Position numbers and translations under genes: made by a program. From contig OZ037908.1 in NCBI GenBank assembly GCA_964035575.1, positions 1 through 64,000 of the forward strand: a stretch of 64,000 nucleotides of DNA, given 5' to 3'. This document shows, piece by piece, positions 30,683-42,760 of this stretch (the first letter of the stretch is position 1; the number at the start of each line of letters is the position of its first letter). This DNA is from Rhynchopus sp. YZ270_cl-10 (taxonomy: Eukaryota > Euglenozoa > Diplonemea > Diplonemida > Diplonemidae). Below the pieces are notes generated by a model. It saw nothing but the letters and a program-made list of their open reading frames with translations. It had not been told where the DNA came from and did not search any database.

Positions 30683-32479
30683 TCAATCCAACAGCAGGAC
30701 ACTCTGCAAGACAAAGAGGACAGATTGGAAGAAGCCAAGGATGCGGAAGGACGTGATGACACCTGCGATCTGCGCCATCACAACTCCGGGCAGCACGATG
30801 TCGTGTCCTGTGAGGTACAGCTTTGGGATGCGGGTGACAGGGTCGAGGAACTTCGAGACGTCCTTGTTGAAGAAGCGGTCAGGTGTGATGTCAAGGCCGA
30901 CAGCACCGCCACGTGTGGAGTTGAGGTGGTGCTCGATGGAGAGTGGTGTGGAGATGTCGCACAGCTCCACGGCACCCTTCGTCTTGGGGAAGAATCTGTA
31001 CAGCGAGGGCAGGATCTTGTTGCGCCACTTTTCCTTGACCGCCTCGTAATCCTCGCCCCTGTTGGCCGCAACCTCGTGCTTCCACTCCTCAAAGCGCTCG
31101 TAGTCCATCAGGATCAGCACCTGGCAGGAGACCTTGTCCGCAGGGCTGTCGTTCTCCTTGATCGAAGGGAACGTGATCATCATAGGCGCATCCACCTCAC
31201 CAAAAGGGTTCGCGTAGAACTCCTCCATTGCAGGGAACATGTTCCCGGTCTCGTTGGTCGGGAGGTACCACACATTCGTGTTCGTGATCCCAAGCGACTC
31301 GGGGGACCCCTTCAGCCCAATGTTGCCCATCACAAACCCTGCAGAGTCGTTCATCAGCTTGCGGGGGATGCTGTGCTTGGTGGTGTGCTCCTCGGCGACA
31401 AGCCTGAAGGTGTTGTGGTACCCACCCGCACCGACAACGATGTCAGAATCAATGACTGTCCCGTCCGCAAGCGTCACACCGTTTGCAGCACCGTTGTCGC
31501 CAATGTTGATCTGGCCCACGCGAGCGTCGATGAGCACACGTCCGCCCCACTCCTCCACGATGGGCACCAACGTCTCAGCAAGCGTCTTCGACCCACCACG
31601 CGGGTAGCACCCACCCTCACGAGGCAGGCCACGAATCACGGCAGCAGTCATCATGAACGTTGCCTTGTCGGGGCGGCCACCAGAGTCGAGCCACAGCGAG
31701 CACAGCAGCGACTTGAGCTCAACGTTGTCAGTGAGCTTGTCGAGCACCTCTACTGCGGTTTCGAGCTGCGGTGCGATCCACTTCTGCGGGACAAGCTTCC
31801 AGTACAGCGGCTTGAGCCACTCAGGGAGGAGACGTGAGACGATAACAACTTGCGTCATGTGGATGGAGTACTCGGAGACCTTTAGGAACTCCTTGATGGC
31901 ATCGGTCTCCTTGGGGAACATGGCGAAGATCTCTGCAAGGTGCTCCTCTTTGTGCTTCACCTCGAAGACAGGCTTGTCGCCCATGTAGACGTAGTCGAAG
32001 GTAGTCTTGCCGGGCTCGCCAAGCATCTCGAAGGCGGGCACCTCTGCCTGCTTCTTGAGTGCGGTGAGCTGGAGGAGAGGGCCGTTCCAGGGCACGGTGT
32101 AGTGCAGGCCAGAGTCGAAGTTGTAGCCTTGCAGGTTAAACTGGTGGGTGGACCCGCCGCAGACGTCGGGGTGCTGCTCAAGGACAACCACCTTCTTTCC
32201 GGAGCGCGCGAGGAGAGCAGCAGCAGTGAGACCGCCAAGGCCACTGCCCACAACCACTGCATCCACTTTGTCGGGCAGTTTGTCCTCACTGAACTTGTCG
32301 TGCAGCAGTGCACGCTTCGGCCTCTTCGGCCGCAGTCCAGTCGGCGTACGTGACGACGACACGACATACGTCAGCAGCACACCAAAGAACACAGCACCAC
32401 ACGCCCCTGCAAACGTGCTGTACAGCGCCGGAAGCCCAGCACACAGCAGCAGCAGGATCCCTGCCGCCTTGAAATTCAT
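30683..32479 (-). CDS. Retinol saturase / carotenoid-isomerase-like FAD oxidoreductase
   Basis: 598 residues, close to the usual length of all-trans-retinol 13,14-reductases, which reduce or isomerise polyene double bonds at the ER membrane. Residues 1-45 contain two hydrophobic stretches (signal anchor or hairpin). The dinucleotide-binding motif VVVGSGLGGLTAAALLARSG with VVLEQH lies at about 75-100. GGSTHQF and GLHYTV follow. The C-terminal LYLTGHDIVLPGVVMAQIAG is the family's second FAD contact. A hydrophobic C-terminal tail (FFQSVLFVLQSVLLL) could be a further membrane anchor. The start is an ATG directly followed by the hydrophobic segment. The actual substrate is unknown; carotenoids or other polyenes are as likely as retinol. 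Single exon. Confidence 0.9.
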   Translation of the reverse strand: MNFKAAGILLLLCAGLPALYSTFAGACGAVFFGVLLTYVVSSSRTPTGLRPKRPKRALLHDKFSEDKLPDKVDAVVVGSGLGGLTAAALLARSGKKVVVLEQHPDVCGGSTHQFNLQGYNFDSGLHYTVPWNGPLLQLTALKKQAEVPAFEMLGEPGKTTFDYVYMGDKPVFEVKHKEEHLAEIFAMFPKETDAIKEFLKVSEYSIHMTQVVIVSRLLPEWLKPLYWKLVPQKWIAPQLETAVEVLDKLTDNVELKSLLCSLWLDSGGRPDKATFMMTAAVIRGLPREGGCYPRGGSKTLAETLVPIVEEWGGRVLIDARVGQINIGDNGAANGVTLADGTVIDSDIVVGAGGYHNTFRLVAEEHTTKHSIPRKLMNDSAGFVMGNIGLKGSPESLGITNTNVWYLPTNETGNMFPAMEEFYANPFGEVDAPMMITFPSIKENDSPADKVSCQVLILMDYERFEEWKHEVAANRGEDYEAVKEKWRNKILPSLYRFFPKTKGAVELCDISTPLSIEHHLNSTRGGAVGLDITPDRFFNKDVSKFLDPVTRIPKLYLTGHDIVLPGVVMAQIAGVITSFRILGFFQSVLFVLQSVLLLD

Positions 32480-32509
32480 TTTCCTTTTTTGCTTTACTCT
32501 AGATAAAAT

Positions 32510-32538
32510 CTGTGCAGTGAGGGTGGTGAGGTGGATGG
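32510..32538 (-). promoter_or_regulatory. Acceptor-like pyrimidine tract upstream of the RetSat-like gene
   Basis: The minus strand reads a C/T-rich stretch ending CACTGCACAG about 30 nt before the start codon. It parallels the tracts upstream of the reductase and the kinase. Confidence 0.35.
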
Positions 32539-33326
32539 TTTTTTTTCAGTTCAGTAAAACTGATGCATTTTCGCGGTGGGGAAACAGGGGTGTCCTCTCC
32601 GGTTCCGCTGGTTGCAAGGCAGCCCCAGGCAAGGCCAAGATTGTGTCTGGGAAGAAGTTTGCTTTACATCGGCAAGCATCCACACCATGGTGAAGCATAC
32701 AGGCGTAGGACTATGTACTCAAATACCCGGGGGCTTTTAGATCAGACCGTTGGGGAACCTGGCGACGGCTTTTCAGAAGACTTCCAAGACAACCTGGATC
32801 ACTTTCCACGAATCTCCAGTTTGTCCAGATGAAAGATTTGGATGCGGATAGTGCTGTCGCTCCTCTTTTTTTTGCAGAAACGCGCAAATCCTGCACGACA
32901 GAATAGTTGCCATAAGGCAAGAAACGCAGAGATGCGTACTTGAAGGAAGCTCTGTTCTGAGCAGCTTATGTGTTGTGTGTGGAGTGCTTTGCTGTTGACG
33001 CTGATTCAAGGTGGTGTGACCTACTGGGGCTTCGTCCAGTCCATCCCGAGAACAGAACACAAAGAGAAAAAAAAAAGGGAAATTGGGCGAAAGAAACGGA
33101 GGGGAGAGAGAGGGGGAACTATTTCCTTTTTTCTTGCTCTTACAAAATACTCCACAATCAGCGCCATTATTTGCTAATCACCGTTATTTAAAAAAAATAA
33201 CCTGAAAAACAAAAAAAAGAGACCTTGCAGAGAGGGTGCAAGGTGTTAAAGTGAAAAGAAAAGAAGAAAAAAACTTGGGAAAAAAAAATAAATCTTATGA
33301 ACACATCATCATAAAGGGAAAGGTTG

Positions 33327-33353
33327 GTCATGCTCTCGTACTGAGTCACCTTA
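33327..33353 (-). repeat. Hairpin family H1 copy
   Basis: Plus-strand GCTCTCGTACTGAGTCACCTTAA; the left outer arm is weak. Confidence 0.6.
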
Positions 33354-34520
33354 AAGATTTTGTTTAAAGCAGACGTAAACACCCTTGCAGACGTGGGCAC
33401 TAAAAGAGACCAAAAAGAGTGCTGCCAACGATAGATGGGTATGCCCCATAGCATGCCTCAAAAGGGATGGGGGAAAAGTTGAAAAGTGCAAACCCACAAA
33501 ACCCGCAAACCCTCTGCAGAAGCATATGTGCACATGTGCAAATTCAAAGAAAAAAAAAGAAAAAAAAGAGAGAGAGAAACGCTTAGCCCGTGTGTTGTGC
33601 ACCTTCAAAAGCACGCAGACTGACAACAATTTTACCAAGGGGTAAAAAAGGGGGTAAAAAAGTAGTGGAGCACACTCTAGGGTGGCTACACTAATACAAC
33701 CAGGGAAATAGCTTGGGTACTTTTGCTGGTTTCAAAACCAGAACAAGCTGGTTTACTGGTTTGGGGAAAAATAAAAAAAAAAAGTGGGATTCGGGATTCA
33801 GTTATTCGTCGCCCCGCGCCACTTCTTACTCACAGAAGAGAAAGCCTCACACGTAAGCGAACCCCTAAAAGGGTTCATTGAGTGACTCTGTGGTGTAAAA
33901 AGCTGCATATTTTGCACTATACCTAATTTTTTCCGCCTGCGGCGCCACTTTATATTATTTTTTTGCTCCGCAAAAAATAGAGTTTCCAATGTCGTAGGGA
34001 ACCCCCTTGCATTTTGCGGCCACAAATGCAACTTGACCAAAGCTGCAAAAAGTTGACCATTTTTTCAAAATGACCCACCGTTGTAACAGCTTCTGGAAGA
34101 CGTATTGGCTTTGTACGGTTAGTGGAACGTAAGGTGCAAGACCAAGCGCCGTTAACACAGGATTATATTCCATTTTCTTTGTTGTCTCGCAATATTTACT
34201 CTTTGCCTCTCCACTCTGCGGTTGGCAGGGAGGCGCGCGCGAAGCGCGCGACGACCGCCTTCAACTGGGGAAAAATTTTTCTAAACCAGCAAACCAGCAA
34301 CATTTGAAAAGTGCACCTTTCAAGCTACTACCCTGAATACAACCAAGTTTTCAAAAAAAAAAAAACGAACAAACCAATGCAAGAAAATGGGAGTTGCCCC
34401 TTTCGCATGCACACACATCTTTTCGGTGAGCATTGTTCACCGTGTTGTCGTTATTTTTCTTTTCTTTTCTTTTTTTGAACTTTTCACACCAAAGACAGTT
34501 TAACTGAAAAGCTCAGCTCA

Positions 34521-34937
34521 GATGATCTTAAGCCTCTCTGTGCTTAGTCACGGAGGTTAAGGGAAGAGTTGGGGGCGCCCCTGTCATGTGTTACACACGA
34601 CCTACGGTGCGCGTCTATGATAACGTCTGTTAGCATCTTACCTGCAAGAGAGAGATGCTTCAAAACGGCTGCCGCAAGAACCTCTCTGGTCGGGTACTGT
34701 CAACCGATGTGGAGGGGGGGCCGGGGAGGGGGGTTACAAAAAAAAAATTTAAAAAAAGGGTGCAAAGAATTATTTAAACAGATAGGGGGGGGGTACGCCA
34801 CTGCTTTTTGGGCGCATCAATTTGAGATAAAAAAAAAATGGGAGGGGAAAAAAAAAGGTTAAGATGAACCTAAAGCCTCTTGTGTTTAGTCTGATTAGAT
34901 TATTCATCAGTCATTTCTCTCGTGTTTAGTCACCTTT
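34521..34937 (-). repeat. Hairpin family H1, three copies
   Basis: Copies at 34,521-34,556 (GATGATCTTAAGCC arm), 34,861-34,893 (AAGATGAACCTAAAGCC arm) and a half copy at 34,911-34,937 with only the loop and right arm. Confidence 0.7.
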
Positions 34938-36351
34938 AAACTCAAAGAAAAAAAAGAAAAAGAAAGAGGGGGGGGAATGAATGACAGCTCTCAGACGGAA
35001 CTCATACACTGACACAATAGGCAAATATTCCCATCTTCCACACAGAGATGGCATTTTTAGAGCGTGCCCGAGGAGTTGCCCAAATGATACTAACATACAC
35101 ATGAACAATGTTCCGCACTTGGAAATTGCCCATACCTGTATTCAAACACCACACACACACCTTGGGGCCATATTCTGAGCAAGAATTACCCCTACTAGTT
35201 ATCAAACACACACACACCCGCATGATGGGCAATGATCACTCTTAGGAACTACCCGCAACTGCTTTCAACACACACATTATACCATATCCTTTCATAACAC
35301 AGCACCGTGGCGGTGGGCAAACTTCTGAGAGAGTAATACACAATAAAAAATAGACAAAAAGAGCTTGAAGGACGAATGTGCCCTCACCTGCCATACACAC
35401 ACATCCCTGTAGAACGGAAGAGATATCGAGAACAATTTGTATTCGGCAAAGAAGGAAAAGTGACTCTTTGTCGCTCCCTCACCACCGCCCTTTCTTGTAG
35501 TTGTTTTGATGTGTTGACGCTTCCACACACTATCTCTCTGTTGGGTGGTGGTGTTGCGGAGCACGGTTGGGGTGAGGTGAACGGCGATTGACACTTTGCC
35601 GCTCACAAAAAGTAGTGTGAGCAAGAGAAAAAAGAGAGAGAAAGACAGTAGGCCTGCTCTGTGCTGTTCACCTACCATCCTGAGGGGTGCTCGCACAGTG
35701 AAGCTAAGCTCGCCTGAGGGAGGCAGAGATTGTTGGTCAGATAAACGAGGTGCGTCACCTTTTTGACATGATGATCAATGAACACAAAAGCACACACCCG
35801 ACAAGGGGGCACGCAAAAATAGAAGCTGATAGTGCAAACAGCTCTCGCAGAAGGCGAAAGCGTCAAACACATAAAATAATCTAACGGATATAAGGCTGAG
35901 TGCAGAGAAACGGCCTCACCGGACACACAAAAGCAGGTCTAATGCTAACTTTGGGGTAAAGGGGGGAAGCAAATAAAAAGTAAATCAACAAATAAACGGT
36001 CAGCATCAGACCTGCAAAAGGCACCGAAAGCAAAAACACAAATAGCCCGCAACACAGCAAGAAAAATCAGAAAGAAAAAAAAAATGAAAGAAAAAAATGA
36101 CAAGAAACGGAATAGAAGGGAAAACCAGAATACAACAAAGGGCGAGGGCTTTTTGTCACAAGGGGGAGGAAGAGGAGGAATATGGGGAGGGATATGGGTG
36201 TAAGAGGTGGCAAACGACTTAAGAACAGTCACCGGCACACATGAATTGACCGGGTGAGAGAGGCGGTGGCGACAGCTGAGAGGCAGTTATCTCAGGTCGT
36301 GTGGGGGGGAAAGCAAACATAAAGCGGGAACAAAAAAAAAGGTTGACTTGA

Positions 36352-36455
36352 CATACAAAGCCCTCTCGTGAACAGTGTACCTTGGTACATGACCGGTGTA
36401 CCGGGGGGTGGACACCCCAACCATGCAGTCCTACAATCCATTTCGAGGGACACAT
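36352..36455 (+). repeat. Structured repeat SR, copy 1
   Basis: About 100 bp are shared with 60,592-60,701 at roughly 80% identity by eye. Two internal hairpins are kept in both copies: GTACC-TT-GGTAC and GGGGTGGACACCCC. A CTCTCGTGAA block resembles the H1 loop. Confidence 0.65.
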
Positions 36456-36485
36456 CCTAAAGGGGTTCAAAAGTAAAGTTGATTG

Positions 36486-36514
36486 AGTGCAAACGCCTCG
36501 GGAACACAGGCACT
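36486..36514. repeat. Hairpin family H2 copy
   Basis: AGTGC and GCACT arms enclose AAACGCCTCGGGAACACAG, with an inner CCT/AGG pairing. Confidence 0.55.
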
Positions 36515-36628
36515 GAACCAGTAAAATAGTAGGTGGCAAAAAAAAAGGGAAAATGGTTGGTTCTCTCTGTTTTTCTTTACAAGAAAGGGTGGGAGGGAGG
36601 GGGAAAAAACACAACAAACAAAGTTATG

Positions 36629-36715
36629 AGATGAACCTAAGCCTCTCGTGCTTAATCACCTTTGATCAAGGGTTGGGTCAGATGAACCCAACCCTAAGCG
36701 TGCGCAGCCACCTAA
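36629..36715 (-). repeat. Hairpin family H1, two adjacent copies
   Basis: A near-consensus copy at 36,629-36,663 is followed directly by a diverged copy at 36,681-36,715 (GATGAACCCAACCCTAAGCG). Confidence 0.75.
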
Positions 36716-37312
36716 AGCACCCCTACACTGTAGACCCTGCCAACTGGCTATGTCGGCAAGAATTTTGTGTTTGATTATAAACAACTGCCGGCAGCAGCTA
36801 CATTTTTGTGTTTCGTTTTGAAAACTTTTTTTTTACCATTCCTTTTTTAGGGAACGGAGCAATGTACGGTCCTGGAAGCTCCAAGAAAAATGGGGTCGGC
36901 GGGCCTAATAGGAAGTTGCCTTTCCTAAACGTGCACACACAACTAAAAAGGGGGAGGTGTCGTCACTCACCTGTAGCATCATTGAAATACCATTGCTTAC
37001 CAATGGTACACTTCAATACTGCCCCCCATTTTCTTCTTCACAGTGTCTCACAAGAGGGGGAGAGGAAAAAACACTGCTTTTTTATTTTGCAGTCGCACCA
37101 CCAGTATTTTTATTTTGTCAGCACACTTCCTTGTAAGGAAGGAAAGATAGCGCAGCGGCCCTCGCACACTAGAGACAGAAGCAAAACAAAAGCAAAACAA
37201 ACAACAAAAAAATGGAAGATTAACCCGAAGCCTCGTACGGGGCCGTAAGCCTTGGTAATAGCTGTTCAGCACGCAACAGCGAGGGATTGATTTTTATACC
37301 TACAAACGTAGC

Positions 37313-38691
37313 TTAACCCTTTAGACCCGAGATACCCATATATGGCCACCCGAATGGCGCCAGACAATTAGGAGTGTTCTACTCAAAATGGGAAAAACAT
37401 TTTTTATATTTTGAAAGATTTTGCGCCGATCTTTCAAAAGAAGCAAGAATCGAAAAGTTTTGTTCATCTGATATTTTTTTGGATGCTGGAGGGAAGGCGG
37501 AGCTGCCACGGAAAATCATGTTTTTTGACCAACACCCCCTAAAATATCCCTCCTAATACCACTAGGCTATTACTGGGGGTCTACTCATTTTCAGAAAACC
37601 ATTTTTTTATATTTTGAAAGATTTTTAGCCGATCTTTCAAAATACGCCATCTAAGAACACTTTTATGCATCTGGGTTTTCCTTGGATGCCGGGGAGCATG
37701 AAAAAGTACGGGAAAAAAGTCACTTTTCAGGGCCGCCATGTGATAAGAAATTTTCTAGTCGTTTTCGTGAAAACACATTTTTTGTGTGGAAAGATTTCGT
37801 TCGCATCTTTCAAAATACGACAAAATCGAAAACTTTTATGCATCTGTGCTATCCTCGGATTTTGGTGTGATTTTACCACCAAAATCACGGGTTGTACGTT
37901 GCCAAGGTCGTAAGGCTAGTAGAGTTGATAAGTAGGGTTCTACTCATTTTCGTGAACAGATTTTTGCATTTTTGGAAAGATTTGATGTCAAATCTGTCAA
38001 AAGAAACAAGAATCGAAAACTTTTGTGCATCTGAGTGCACTTTGGAAGTCCGTGAGAACCACCACCAAAATCACTGTTTTTCTGACTATTCTTTGCCTTA
38101 TTACCACCCAAAACACGTGATAAGCCGGGTTTTCACTATTTTTTCGTATTTTAGGGTGCTTTTTTTGTGAATGTTCGGCACACAGGGTCATTCTGACCCA
38201 TTCTGGGGGTGTTTCGGACCTGTAGATGCCCAAAAACGTGAAAAAAATCGCCTTTTTACGTGTGTAGTGGTGTTTCAGTGTAAATCGTTAGGGAAATCGA
38301 TTTTTAGACATGCTGCTAACAGAGCTACACTCATCTAAGTTGGATTCTACTAGGACTTTTTGCTCGATTTTTTTTTTGTTTGAAAAGATTTTGTGGTCAA
38401 TCTTTCAAATAACGCCATTTTCGGACAGCAATAATTTACGGTGATTTTTTTTGCCGGAAGGATCAGTAAAAAAACCAAAAGATGGATTTTATGCGTACCT
38501 CATTTTGGGTAAAACATTTTTTTGCGAAAAAAAACTTAAAATAATGGAATTGAAAGCCGTGTTCAAAATCTTTCAATTGCGGCCAGGTACGATTAAAAAT
38601 TTGCATCTGGGGTCCCTTTACCGGTTGGAGAGCCCCCAAAACCAAAACTCAAAAGTAGGTCGAAAATCTGGCTTCGGGTCTAAAGGGTTAA
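37313..38691. mobile_element. piggyBac-type non-autonomous element with TTAA duplications
   Basis: Terminal inverted repeats CCCTTTAGACCCGA (37,317-37,330) and TCGGGTCTAAAGGG (38,674-38,687) are perfect mirror copies, each flanked by TTAA (37,313-37,316 and 38,688-38,691). The CCCTTT terminus plus TTAA is the piggyBac signature. The inside is not coding. It is five degenerate copies of a 180-200 bp block with ATTTTGAAAGATTTT, GATCTTTCAAAA and a CATCTG word, at about 37,385, 37,610, 37,785, 37,970 and 38,380. Confidence 0.85.
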
Positions 38692-39237
38692 AGGGGGAAA
38701 TAGTTCCTCAGATACGGTCGCCAATTACCCCCCCCCCTCCAACAAGGTAATTGAGCAATCAACGAAAAAAACCCCCCTTTTTTTCCTTTTACTTATCAGA
38801 GTTACTATTTCTCTCAGATCACTTTGTTGGTCCACTGCCCGGGAAGGACTCAAAAAAAACAAAAAAACGTGGATATAGTGGAGTTCATCCTCGGGTGTCT
38901 ACACTAATACAACCAAGTTTTCAAAAAAACAAAATCCATTTTCAAAACGCTGAATGTGCCTGAATGTGCCGCACTACACACAATAGGGCAACAAAGAAAG
39001 TTGTGACAGTGCTGTAAACGCTTGGCCTAGACTAGGACAGCAGGGACACTGTGGCCACAAAAAAAAAAAAATCTGATTTCAAAACACACCACACGCACTA
39101 TTGATGTCTTTTTTAGTTAAGGGGGTTGGGGGCAGGTTTGACACATCAAGGGAGGGGGGAAAGGGAGGAGGTGGTTACGGTGCTGAGCTGTACTGCAAAA
39201 AAGGGGGGCGGTAAATAAAATTATTTCAACATATTAT
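38692..39237. other. Short spacer between two elements
   Basis: Homopolymer-rich with no coding signal. CTACACTAATACAACCAAG at about 38,897-38,915 is shared with 33,690 and partly with 34,332. Confidence 0.5.
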
Positions 39238-39299
39238 CATGGATGTCCAAAGTACTTGAAGTACTTTTTTCGGATTTTTTATGGTACACGGCGGGGCTG

Positions 39300-39495
39300 T
39301 GTCACACCTGTGACACAGCTGAGGGTGTGTAACTTTCAATGATATGCGACATTTTGTGACAGTGTCACGGTGACACTGTCACAAGCTGTGTGACACTGTC
39401 ACAAATCATGTGACACTGTCACGGTGACACTGTCACAAGTCGTGTGACACTGTCTCCGTGACAGTGTCACAGTGGTGTGACACAGTCACAGTGGC
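39300..39495. repeat. Left subterminal TGTGACACTGTCACA palindromes
   Basis: Eight or so overlapping or spaced versions of the near-palindrome TGTGACA(C/G)TGTCACA. The matching set is at 45,709-45,868. Paired subterminal clusters of this kind are commonly transposase-binding sites in hAT, CACTA and MULE elements. Confidence 0.8.
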
Positions 39496-39892
39496 TATTG
39501 CCTCCCAGGGAAAGGGACTCTCAAAAATTTTTTTTTGCCCAAAACAGGGCTAATTTCGACGATTTGAGGCCATTAAAAGCAAAAACTGGCACTTTTGAGC
39601 ATCTGTGGGGGTCTAAAACGCGGTTTGCGCACCCGATTTTTCGTGGTTTTTGCCGTAGACAATTTTTTTCTTTAAAAAGTCAATCTGAGGTTTTCTTTGG
39701 ATTTTTTGGGCCATTTTATGACCTACCACGCCCGATCTCGGGCGGGGAAAAATTTTTTTTTTTTTGGTCAAAAATCGCCCTTATCTAACCACTGTTTAGG
39801 TAGGTTCTGGGGGCTGGTGCTGACATACATGCATGTCCATTCCACAGGTTGCGGGGGTCCCAGATGTTGCCCGGGGTAAAGGGTCATATGAT
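39496..39892. other. Unassigned sequence inside transposon A
   Basis: No gene. The stretch CACTTTTGAGCATCTG followed by GGTCTAAAACGCGG (about 39,591-39,620) resembles the internal blocks of the piggyBac-type element and may be a fragment of that family. Confidence 0.4.
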
Positions 39893-42330
39893 CAGTACAG
39901 TACAGTACAGTACAGTACAGTACAGTACAGTACAGTACAGTACAGTACAGTACAGTACAGTACAGTACAGTACAGTACAGTACAGTACAGTACAGTACAG
40001 TACAGTACAGTACAGTACAGTACAGTACAGTACAGTACAGTACAGTACAGTACAGTACAGTACAGTACAGTACAGTACAGTACAGTACAGTACAGTACAG
40101 TACAGTACAGTACAGTACAGTACAGTACAGTACAGTACAGTACAGTACAGTACAGTACAGTACAGTACAGTACAGTACAGTACAGTACAGTACAGTACAG
40201 TACAGTACAGTACAGTACAGTACAGTACAGTACAGTACAGTACAGTACAGTACAGTACAGTACAGTACAGTACAGTACAGTACAGTACAGTACAGTACAG
40301 TACAGTACAGTACAGTACAGTACAGTACAGTACAGTACAGTACAGTACAGTACAGTACAGTACAGTACAGTACAGTACAGTACAGTACAGTACAGTACAG
40401 TACAGTACAGTACAGTACAGTACAGTACAGTACAGTACAGTACAGTACAGTACAGTACAGTACAGTACAGTACAGTACAGTACAGTACAGTACAGTACAG
40501 TACAGTACAGTACAGTACAGTACAGTACAGTACAGTACAGTACAGTACAGTACAGTACAGTACAGTACAGTACAGTACAGTACAGTACAGTACAGTACAG
40601 TACAGTACAGTACAGTACAGTACAGTACAGTACAGTACAGTACAGTACAGTACAGTACAGTACAGTACAGTACAGTACAGTACAGTACAGTACAGTACAG
40701 TACAGTACAGTACAGTACAGTACAGTACAGTACAGTACAGTACAGTACAGTACAGTACAGTACAGTACAGTACAGTACAGTACAGTACAGTACAGTACAG
40801 TACAGTACAGTACAGTACAGTACAGTACAGTACAGTACAGTACAGTACAGTACAGTACAGTACAGTACAGTACAGTACAGTACAGTACAGTACAGTACAG
40901 TACAGTACAGTACAGTACAGTACAGTACAGTACAGTACAGTACAGTACAGTACAGTACAGTACAGTACAGTACAGTACAGTACAGTACAGTACAGTACAG
41001 TACAGTACAGTACAGTACAGTACAGTACAGTACAGTACAGTACAGTACAGTACAGTACAGTACAGTACAGTACAGTACAGTACAGTACAGTACAGTACAG
41101 TACAGTACAGTACAGTACAGTACAGTACAGTACAGTACAGTACAGTACAGTACAGTACAGTACAGTACAGTACAGTACAGTACAGTACAGTACAGTACAG
41201 TACAGTACAGTACAGTACAGTACAGTACAGTACAGTACAGTACAGTACAGTACAGTACAGTACAGTACAGTACAGTACAGTACAGTACAGTACAGTACAG
41301 TACAGTACAGTACAGTACAGTACAGTACAGTACAGTACAGTACAGTACAGTACAGTACAGTACAGTACAGTACAGTACAGTACAGTACAGTACAGTACAG
41401 TACAGTACAGTACAGTACAGTACAGTACAGTACAGTACAGTACAGTACAGTACAGTACAGTACAGTACAGTACAGTACAGTACAGTACAGTACAGTACAG
41501 TACAGTACAGTACAGTACAGTACAGTACAGTACAGTACAGTACAGTACAGTACAGTACAGTACAGTACAGTACAGTACAGTACAGTACAGTACAGTACAG
41601 TACAGTACAGTACAGTACAGTACAGTACAGTACAGTACAGTACAGTACAGTACAGTACAGTACAGTACAGTACAGTACAGTACAGTACAGTACAGTACAG
41701 TACAGTACAGTACAGTACAGTACAGTACAGTACAGTACAGTACAGTACAGTACAGTACAGTACAGTACAGTACAGTACAGTACAGTACAGTACAGTACAG
41801 TACAGTACAGTACAGTACAGTACAGTACAGTACAGTACAGTACAGTACAGTACAGTACAGTACAGTACAGTACAGTACAGTACAGTACAGTACAGTACAG
41901 TACAGTACAGTACAGTACAGTACAGTACAGTACAGTACAGTACAGTACAGTACAGTACAGTACAGTACAGTACAGTACAGTACAGTACAGTACAGTACAG
42001 TACAGTACAGTACAGTACAGTACAGTACAGTACAGTACAGTACAGTACAGTACAGTACAGTACAGTACAGTACAGTACAGTACAGTACAGTACAGTACAG
42101 TACAGTACAGTACAGTACAGTACAGTACAGTACAGTACAGTACAGTACAGTACAGTACAGTACAGTACAGTACAGTACAGTACAGTACAGTACAGTACAG
42201 TACAGTACAGTACAGTACAGTACAGTACAGTACAGTACAGTACAGTACAGTACAGTACAGTACAGTACAGTACAGTACAGTACAGTACAGTACAGTACAG
42301 TACAGTACAGTACAGTACAGTACAGTACAG
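39893..42330 (+). repeat. (AGTAC)n pentamer array, about 487 units
   Basis: 2,438 bp of the pentamer with no variant that I can see. GTAC is self-complementary, so either strand can fold on itself throughout. Four of the six frames are open across the whole array; none is a gene. Confidence 0.97.
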
Positions 42331-42760
42331 AGGTCACTTACATGTGGTGGCATGCTTCCCTGTAGGGTGGTGTACCATTTTTTGCCCCAGCGTAATTTCG
42401 GTGTAATTGTGTGTAATTGTGGTGTAATTGTGGTTAGTTGTGGTTAGTTGTGTGTACTTGTGCTGAAACTGTACTGGAATTGTGCCTAATATAGGCACAG
42501 CTCAGGTGAGTATGGTGCCAGTTGTGCCCAGTAGTGTCATAGGCAAAACGGTACATATATGATGTATATAATTGCACAGTTTATACAGTGCAAACTGTTG
42601 TTTCATTAGATGCGATGCAATGACAGAGTATTGTTGCTTTATTTCCTTTCAGTCCTCAGTTGTTCAGTTCACTAATATTCCAGCATATATTGATGATACT
42701 GCCTGGTTTGGTTGTATGACCATAATGTTTGCAATGTATAGCTAGCTTTCGTAAAACACG
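42331..42760. other. Unassigned sequence inside transposon A
   Basis: It begins with degenerate repeats of GTGTAATTGTG and GTGGTTAGTT (about 42,400-42,455). No coding signal. Confidence 0.4.

Larger units (their letters stand above)
32540..37312. other. Long gene-poor spacer
   Basis: Short frames in all directions show no recognisable domains. It contains H1 hairpins, an H2 hairpin, a structured repeat at 36,352, and a GCGCGCGAAGCGCGC palindrome at about 34,232-34,246. Text shared with 38,901 (AATACAACCAAGTTTTCAAA) occurs at about 34,332. A weak inverted pair bounded by AGGGTGGCTAC (33,678) and GTAGCTTG-side text (34,331) may be another small element. Confidence 0.55.

Noticed and set aside
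33678-34331. Possible TIR element bounded by AGGGTGGCTAC and its rough mirror
   Set aside because: The mirror match is weak (about 7 of 11) and there is no convincing target duplication; mentioned only in the spacer entry.
34521-34560. Box C/D snoRNA (GATGAT near the left arm of an H1 copy)
   Set aside because: Most H1 copies have GATGAAC rather than RUGAUGA, there is no consistent CUGA box, and the conserved feature is a hairpin.
39768-42406. ORFs over 800 codons of STVQY or CTVLY repeats on both strands
   Set aside because: Produced by the (AGTAC)n array; open in several frames in both directions.
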